A DNA stretch of 36,851 nucleotides. It comes from Gammaproteobacteria bacterium. GTDB taxonomy: Bacteria > Pseudomonadota > Gammaproteobacteria > UBA6186 > Azoamicaceae. Below the pieces are notes generated by a model, which searched no databases, was not told where the DNA came from, and saw only the letters and a list, made by a program, of their open reading frames with translations. Below are positions 32,428 to 36,851 of the stretch, in pieces; position 1 is the first letter of the stretch; each line of letters starts with the position of its first letter. The position numbers and the translations under genes are program-made. The stretch is taken from positions 1 through 36,851 of the forward strand of contig JAGVLG010000112.1 of assembly GCA_020054325.1 (NCBI GenBank). Reading direction: 5' to 3'.

Positions 32428-33833
32428 CTTTTCGCAAGTTGTGAATGAGAGTTTAGTTTATCCAGCATGTTACTAGCATGTGCCAAGAATTCCTTTTTAT
32501 GCTTTGAACCCAAAGGTAATGTTTTAGGTAAAGCTACAGTTACTGGATTATGGTGAACACCATTAATCCTAAATTCATAGTGTAGATGTGCGCCAGTTGC
32601 TAACCCAGTTTTACCTACGTAACCTATTACTTGTCCTTGTTTGACAGTGGCTCCAAGTTTTAAATTTTTAGCAAAATTATTTAGATGCGCATAAAAAGTA
32701 GAGTATTTTTGACCATGCGTTACTTCAATAGATTTCCCATAGCCACCCTTGTTACCAATAAAAGTTATCCGGCCATCGCCTGCTGATTTCACTGGTGTGC
32801 CGATTGGAGCTGCATAATCAACACCTTTATGCGCCCGGATTCGATGTAGTATAGGATGGCGTCGCGCATTAGAAAAATGTGAACTAATACGAGTAAACAC
32901 CACAGGGCTTCTTAAGAAAGCTTTTTGTAAGCTATAACCCTCAGGAGAGTAATATCCAGAATTGCCATCGGCATCAGTGAAGCGTACTGCCTTATGAATA
33001 CTACCTTGATTATTAAATTCAACTGCTAGAATATTACCAGAAGAAATTTTTTGATCTCGAATATATTCTTCTTCGTACAATACTTTAAAACTATCGTTAT
33101 CCCGAATATCTAAACTAAAGTCTATGTCACACCCAAAAATATCTGCCATTTGCAATATGATGCGATCATCCAAGCCTGCCCGTTGCGCAGTTGCATACAA
33201 AGATCCAGTTATTCTTGCTGCGGTATAATTAACTTTTTTGGTTGGTTCTATTTCTTCATAATGGAAGGTAAATCCAGTGGCAGTTTTTGCCATATGTAAG
33301 GCTTTAGTGTTTGATAAGTTAAATTTGATTTCTTTTAACTGTTGTCGATCGTCTACTAAAAAATCTAAAGTTTGTCCTGGGTAAATATTGTACAATTCTT
33401 TTTTATTAGCACCGGAACTTAATACCTTTTGCAGGGTGGTGCTTGAGACACCAATCTTTTCAAAAACTTTTGATAGCGTATCACCAACTTGAACTGTAAT
33501 CGTATGCCAACGATCTTTAATAGTATGCGGTTGGTTTAGTAGTGCGATTTCAGAAGCATGAGTATCTATATTTTTATGTGTTATGTTTAATTGTTGTTCC
33601 GCTAATTCAGCGCTGTGTCCTAAATCTAAAGCGCCTTTTGTAGTTTGCGATAAAAGCATGGGGCGGCGGATTTCAGAAAGTGCTAGTTCATTGCTCTGGT
33701 GCTTACTGGTGTTGTGAATCAGCAAACCTGTAAGTAGTATGCCTGTTCCAATTAGCAGGGTATAAATAGAAAAAAATCGTCTGAATTTAGACGATTTAAA
33801 TTGAATTACTGGTGACTGGTAATCAAATCTCAT
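32424..33833 (-). CDS. M23 family metallopeptidase, MepM/OapA-like endopeptidase
   Basis: Membrane-anchored peptidoglycan endopeptidase of 469 residues. An N-terminal transmembrane helix lies at about 22-40. A LysM/OapA-type domain at about 108-160 starts HTITVQVGDTLSKVFEKIGV. A middle domain leads to the M23 catalytic domain at about 330-435. Zinc ligands are His335 and Asp339 (HKGVDYAAP), with catalytic HLH at 416-418 (GAHLHYEFR). All expected residues are present, so it is probably active, unlike the degenerate EnvC/NlpD activators. It is co-transcribed with anmK. Confidence 0.93.
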   Translation of the reverse strand: MRFDYQSPVIQFKSSKFRRFFSIYTLLIGTGILLTGLLIHNTSKHQSNELALSEIRRPMLLSQTTKGALDLGHSAELAEQQLNITHKNIDTHASEIALLNQPHTIKDRWHTITVQVGDTLSKVFEKIGVSSTTLQKVLSSGANKKELYNIYPGQTLDFLVDDRQQLKEIKFNLSNTKALHMAKTATGFTFHYEEIEPTKKVNYTAARITGSLYATAQRAGLDDRIILQMADIFGCDIDFSLDIRDNDSFKVLYEEEYIRDQKISSGNILAVEFNNQGSIHKAVRFTDADGNSGYYSPEGYSLQKAFLRSPVVFTRISSHFSNARRHPILHRIRAHKGVDYAAPIGTPVKSAGDGRITFIGNKGGYGKSIEVTHGQKYSTFYAHLNNFAKNLKLGATVKQGQVIGYVGKTGLATGAHLHYEFRINGVHHNPVTVALPKTLPLGSKHKKEFLAHASNMLDKLNSHSQLAKR

Positions 33834-33869
33834 TGATTATTTTAACTTCAAGCTTTAATTTCAGCTACA

Positions 33870-33898
33870 AGATTAGCTTGTCTTGTACCATTGGTCAA
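33870..33898 (-). promoter_or_regulatory. Promoter of the M23 peptidase-anmK unit
   Basis: On the minus strand TTGACC (33898-33893) and TAATCT (33875-33870) have a 17-base spacer. The predicted start lies about 30 bases before the ATG at 33833. It overlaps the tyrS promoter on the other strand. Confidence 0.5.
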
Positions 33899-33911
33899 GG
33901 TGTTATAGAAT
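33883..33911 (+). promoter_or_regulatory. Promoter of tyrS
   Basis: TTGTAC (-35, 33883-33888) and TAGAAT (-10, 33906-33911) with a 17-base spacer. A start near 33918 gives a leader of about 64 bases. The -35 is also the right half of the inverted repeat TACAAGA/TCTTGTA (33866-33872 and 33881-33887). The two divergent promoters overlap, so RNA polymerase would be expected to occupy only one at a time. Confidence 0.5.
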
Positions 33912-33981
33912 AGTCATGCGGCTAGTGTCGTGTCAGAAAACCACATTAGATATTTAAATATAAAATTTGAGGGTTAATCTC

Positions 33982-35178
33982 GTGAGCAATAATGACGATT
34001 TAGACTTAATGAAAAAAGGTGCAGATGAGATATTACTTTTAGACGAGTTAGAACCCCAATTAAAATCTGGAAAGCCTCTAAGAGTTAAATTAGGTATGGA
34101 TCCAACTGCCCCAGATTTACACCTTGGCCATACGGTAGTTTTAAACAAAATGCGCCATTTTCAAATGCTCGGGCACCATGCGATATTTTTGATTGGCGAT
34201 TTCACGGCAATGATTGGCGATCCTACTGGTAAAAACGCAACACGCCAGCCACTAAGTAATGAACAAATTAAAATTAATGCGCAAACTTACGAGAAACAAG
34301 TTTTTAAAATTTTAGATCCCAAACGCACTGAAGTGGTTTTTAACTCAACTTGGATGCATGAATTAGGAGCCGAAGGATTAATTAAGCTTGCTGCAAAATA
34401 TACAGTAGCACGTATGTTGGAGCGCGAAGATTTCAAACAACGTTATAAGAATGGTGATTCGATTGCGATCCATGAGTTTTTATATCCATTAAATCAAGGC
34501 TACGACTCAGTAGCATTGAAAGCCGATGTGGAGCTTGGTGGAACTGATCAGAAATTTAATCTTTTGGTTGGACGTGAATTGCAAAAACATTATGGTCAAA
34601 AGCCGCAAGTAATTTTAACTATGCCTATATTAGAAGGATTAGATGGCGTACAAAAAATGTCGAAATCTTTGGGTAACTACATCGGTATCGATGAATCCCC
34701 AAAAAGCATGTTTGGCAAGATCATGTCAATTTCTGATGATTTAATGTGGCGATATTATGATCTATTAAGCGATAGGACCCCGGCAGAGATTAATAAATTG
34801 AAAAATTCAGTTTCAGAGGGTGCTAATCCCCGCGATATTAAATTTTTGCTAGCAGAGGAAATTATTAGCCGTTTTCACGATAGTGCTGCTGCAACTGCGG
34901 CGCGCGAAGGCTTTATTGCGCAATTTCAGCAAGGAGTATTACCCGAAGATATTCCTGAAGTGCGCTTGAATTTAGATGCAGTGCCGCAATTAGCACTTGC
35001 TAATATAATGCGAGATGCAGGTTTAGCGCCAAGTGTGACTGAAGCACAACGTTTGATTGAGCAAGGTGGTGTCTTGCTAGATAATGTTAAGATTTCAGAT
35101 AAAGGCTTAAAAATTGCTGCTGGTAAGACTTATTTATTACAAGTTGGTAAGCGTAAGTTTGCAAAAGTTACCATTTAA
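33982..35178 (+). CDS. tyrS: Tyrosine--tRNA ligase
   Basis: Class I aminoacyl-tRNA synthetase charging tRNA-Tyr, 398 residues from the GTG at 33982. The HIGH-type motif is HLGH at 47-50 and the KMSKS loop is at 225-229, both intact, with GGTDQKFN between them. The C-terminal S4 RNA-binding domain (about 335-398) contains [19 protein letters not shown]. The overall length and sequence fit the TyrRS subfamily with a short C-terminus. GTG is chosen because GAGGG stands eight bases upstream; a TTG at 33967 would overlap that ribosome site. It is followed by a clear terminator. Confidence 0.96.
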   Translation: MSNNDDLDLMKKGADEILLLDELEPQLKSGKPLRVKLGMDPTAPDLHLGHTVVLNKMRHFQMLGHHAIFLIGDFTAMIGDPTGKNATRQPLSNEQIKINAQTYEKQVFKILDPKRTEVVFNSTWMHELGAEGLIKLAAKYTVARMLEREDFKQRYKNGDSIAIHEFLYPLNQGYDSVALKADVELGGTDQKFNLLVGRELQKHYGQKPQVILTMPILEGLDGVQKMSKSLGNYIGIDESPKSMFGKIMSISDDLMWRYYDLLSDRTPAEINKLKNSVSEGANPRDIKFLLAEEIISRFHDSAAATAAREGFIAQFQQGVLPEDIPEVRLNLDAVPQLALANIMRDAGLAPSVTEAQRLIEQGGVLLDNVKISDKGLKIAAGKTYLLQVGKRKFAKVTI

Positions 35179-35182
35179 TTAC

Positions 35183-35214
35183 ACCTATAAAATATTTGCT
35201 TTTTAGGTTTTTTT
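35183..35214 (+). terminator. Rho-independent terminator after tyrS
   Basis: ACCTA-(T)-AAAA pairs with TTTT-TAGGT around a seven-base loop (TATTTGC), with one bulge. The stem runs into seven consecutive T bases at 35208-35214. The stem is AT-rich and so of moderate strength, and the tract stands five bases after the tyrS stop. Confidence 0.6.
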
Positions 35215-35231
35215 AAGTTAGCTTTAGGCTT

Positions 35232-36134
35232 ATGAAAAAATATTTTGGTAGCTTAATAATATTACCCATATTGTTGTTTTCCTTATCCATGGGGGCTTTA
35301 GCATTGCAAACTGAGTCTGTGCTAGTTTTTGATAATGCCTCGGATTCCAGTGTAATGCCAAAGAAATTTCGTTGTAATGAAGGCTTGGATATTTCTGCGA
35401 GTGGCCAATTCTCAGCAAAGGAATTGAAACAATTATTACAAGATATTCCTGCTAAACCGAATAAGGTTTGGGTTATAGATTTACGTCAAGAATCGCATGG
35501 TTTTGTTAATGGCATACCAGTAACATGGTTTAGTGATCAGAACAGCATAAATAAATATAAAACACCGTTACAAATTGCCAGACATGAAAAAGCGTTATTG
35601 CAAGAGTTAGAAGAACAAGAAAAAATCTGTGTGTACACCCTTAAAAAATTGCAACGAGGAAAAATAACAGCAGTAAATCCAGTGCAAATTATTCCGCGTC
35701 TAGTACAGACTGAGCAAGAGTTGGTAAATGAATTAGGTGCTAATTATCAACGCTTCTACGTATTGGATCATAATCGTCCTGATGATATTAATGTCGACGC
35801 ATATGTGAGTTTCATTAAAAATACCTTAAAACCTGGAGATTGGATGCATTTCCATTGTCGCGGTGGCAAAGGCAGATCAAGCACATTCATAGCAATGTAT
35901 GACATGATCCACAATGCTAAACATCTAAGTTTTGATGAGATTATGCAACGTCAGGTGGCGATGGGTAATATTAAGTTGCATATGCAGCCAAATAAGCCTG
36001 AAAAAATATGGAAAATTGAGACTGCGAAGCAGCGTTATATTTTTTTGCAGAAATTTTACGCTTATGCTCTAGATCCAGATGGCTATGCAACACACTCTTG
36101 GAGTGAATGGTTAGAGCGCTGTTCTCGAAAATAG
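35232..36134 (+). CDS. Secreted PTP-like phytase / inositol phosphate phosphatase
   Basis: Exported cysteine phosphatase of 300 residues. The signal peptide is about 1-24 (positive start, ending in GALA). The catalytic CX5R loop is HFHCRGGKGRSST, with Cys209 and Arg215. Upstream, VWVIDLRQESHGFVNGIPVTW (80-100, read in two parts) and YVLDHNRPDD near 176-185 are hallmarks of PTP-like phytases, whose general acid lies in the second segment. Such enzymes dephosphorylate inositol hexakisphosphate or phosphoinositides. Export suggests a role in phosphorus release or in modifying host inositol lipids. The gene follows the tyrS terminator and precedes a pilin-like gene. Confidence 0.85.
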   Translation: MKKYFGSLIILPILLFSLSMGALALQTESVLVFDNASDSSVMPKKFRCNEGLDISASGQFSAKELKQLLQDIPAKPNKVWVIDLRQESHGFVNGIPVTWFSDQNSINKYKTPLQIARHEKALLQELEEQEKICVYTLKKLQRGKITAVNPVQIIPRLVQTEQELVNELGANYQRFYVLDHNRPDDINVDAYVSFIKNTLKPGDWMHFHCRGGKGRSSTFIAMYDMIHNAKHLSFDEIMQRQVAMGNIKLHMQPNKPEKIWKIETAKQRYIFLQKFYAYALDPDGYATHSWSEWLERCSRK

Positions 36135-36150
36135 TAGCTATAATTTAGAC

Positions 36151-36648
36151 ATGGTGTTTAAAATATGTCTTTCAAGAAGAGCTGCATTTGGGCTTTTAGA
36201 GATAATGGCGGTATTGGCTATTGTTGCTTTTTTGTCTTCAATAGCTGTAGCGTCGTATCGAGAATCGGTAATTAAATCAAATATAGCTTCTTTGATTCAA
36301 TTAGTTACGGTCGCAAAGGCTGATGTAGAGTACGCGCATAACCAAGGAACTGTTTTTGGAACCAGTGGTAACCAAACTTATGTTGCCAGCACAGATGTTG
36401 GGAAGCCCTTAGGATTGGAAAGTGTGGTTCGAGTATCCTATGGCTGTATTGATGTAACTGTAAGTATGGCCGATCTTAATTTAGATACTAGTAAAGATAT
36501 AGTAATTACAATTTGTCCCAATACCAATGAAGAAAATTACATTGAGTGGCGCTGTGGTTATGGAGCTACTACCGATGCTGACTATGTAAAGTATCTTCCT
36601 AATGACTGTCAGAACACTGTGGCAAGCATCCGAGACACTTCATTTTAG
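36151..36648 (+). CDS. Type IV pilin-like protein (prepilin N-terminus)
   Basis: Protein of 165 residues. A short basic leader (RR at 9-10) is followed by AAFGLLEIMAVLAIVAFLSS, the hydrophobic N-terminal helix of type IV pilins and pseudopilins. Placing the cleavage between Ala12 and Phe13 puts the conserved Glu at mature position 5, so the residue before the cut would be Ala rather than the usual Gly. Cysteines in the last quarter (CGYGATTDADYVKYLPNDC) could form the pilin disulfide loop. No other pilus gene is present in this window. It may be a major pilin, a minor pilin or a pseudopilin. Confidence 0.8.
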   Translation: MVFKICLSRRAAFGLLEIMAVLAIVAFLSSIAVASYRESVIKSNIASLIQLVTVAKADVEYAHNQGTVFGTSGNQTYVASTDVGKPLGLESVVRVSYGCIDVTVSMADLNLDTSKDIVITICPNTNEENYIEWRCGYGATTDADYVKYLPNDCQNTVASIRDTSF

Positions 36649-36734
36649 CCCACTGCTACTCGCAAGAAATATATCTAACTTCTTATGGTGGAGTGCTATT
36701 TTTGTAAAATTTTAATTTTTTGGCAAAAAAATAG

Positions 36735-36762
36735 TTGACTCTCACGCAAATGATGGTAATAT
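36735..36762 (+). promoter_or_regulatory. Strong promoter with GC-rich discriminator, probably of an rRNA operon
   Basis: TTGACT (-35, 36735-36740) and TAATAT (-10, 36757-36762) with a 16-base spacer. An AT-rich stretch with A- and T-tracts lies upstream (36711-36733), like an UP element. Directly after the -10 comes GGCC, a GC-rich discriminator of the type that makes stable-RNA promoters sensitive to ppGpp and DksA. The 82 bases after the predicted start near 36769 carry no convincing ORF but do contain two small hairpins. The rRNA gene itself, if present, lies beyond the window. Confidence 0.7.
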
Positions 36763-36768
36763 GGCCTT

Positions 36769-36851
36769 CTCTCTTGCACGGAGAGCGGTGTTAGAAGCAC
36801 TGGAGCAGTAGGAAAGCTACTGTAGTTATGTAGAAGTTAATAATGAGCAAC
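36769..36851 (+). ncRNA. Leader of the probable stable-RNA transcript (partial)
   Basis: Transcribed region downstream of the strong promoter. It contains the hairpins CTCTC/GAGAG (36769-36773 and 36781-36785) and CAGTAG/CTACTG (36806-36811 and 36817-36822, five-base loop). No mature 16S rRNA 5' sequence or boxA is recognised up to the edge. The identity as an rRNA leader is inferred from the promoter type. Confidence 0.35.

Noticed and set aside
1-36851. CRISPR arrays, tRNA genes, insertion sequences, prophage genes
   Set aside because: No regularly spaced repeats, cloverleaf-like sequences, transposase/integrase motifs or structural phage genes were found on either strand.

Overview
The window is a gene-dense, AT-rich bacterial chromosome segment whose proteins look gammaproteobacterial. 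The evidence is the rpoZ-spoT pair, a DksA with four zinc cysteines, ErpA, SfsA, the AstA/D/B arginine succinyltransferase enzymes, ZnuABC, UbiA and AnmK with an OapA/MepM-like peptidase. Low GC, several secreted or eukaryote-like proteins (leucine-rich repeat plus F-box-like, ankyrin-like, PTP-like phytase) and heme synthesis through HemL and HemJ suggest a host-associated or intracellular lineage in or near the Legionellales/Coxiellales. That placement is inference, not something the sequence proves.

Layout. 1-3.5 kb: rpoZ, spoT and a zinc alcohol dehydrogenase read rightward and end at a long hairpin. 3.5-5.1 kb: a leftward sodium/solute symporter preceded by a clear TPP riboswitch, hence a probable thiamine or thiamine-precursor importer. 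5.2-14.05 kb: recG, then a tight rightward series of M20 hydrolase, ferredoxin-NADP reductase-like protein, astA, astD, astB and ubiA. 14.05-16.6 kb: zinc uptake, znuA diverging from znuC-znuB. 16.5-20 kb: a leftward oxidoreductase pair (FAD enzyme plus aldo/keto reductase), a WaaE-type glycosyltransferase and dksA. 20.2-21.3 kb: sfsA and a DUF952 protein.

21.36-25.6 kb is the accessory part. It holds an LRR/F-box-like protein, a secreted ankyrin-like protein, an unrecognised protein with a His/Asp arrangement like YopT/AvrPphB cysteine proteases, and a DUF4143 ATPase. The ATPase promoter contains a perfect 16-bp inverted repeat and predicts a leaderless mRNA.

25.6-36.7 kb returns to housekeeping and envelope genes: hemL, a membrane-anchored RRM protein, rubredoxin, hemJ, erpA, an outer-membrane porin-like protein with two small periplasmic binding proteins, anmK and an M23 peptidase (leftward), tyrS, a secreted PTP-like phytase and a pilin-like protein. 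The window ends just after a strong promoter with a GC-rich discriminator, probably that of a stable-RNA (rRNA) operon lying beyond the edge.

Functional threads: stringent response and transcription (rpoZ, spoT, dksA, the probable rRNA promoter); cofactor and metal supply (TPP-controlled transporter, ZnuABC, HemL/HemJ, ErpA, UbiA); arginine catabolism (AstA, AstB, AstD, with the AstC and AstE steps not encoded here); wall recycling (AnmK with M23 peptidase); and candidate host-interaction proteins. I saw no tRNA, CRISPR array, insertion sequence or prophage. No gap between genes exceeds about 210 bases.
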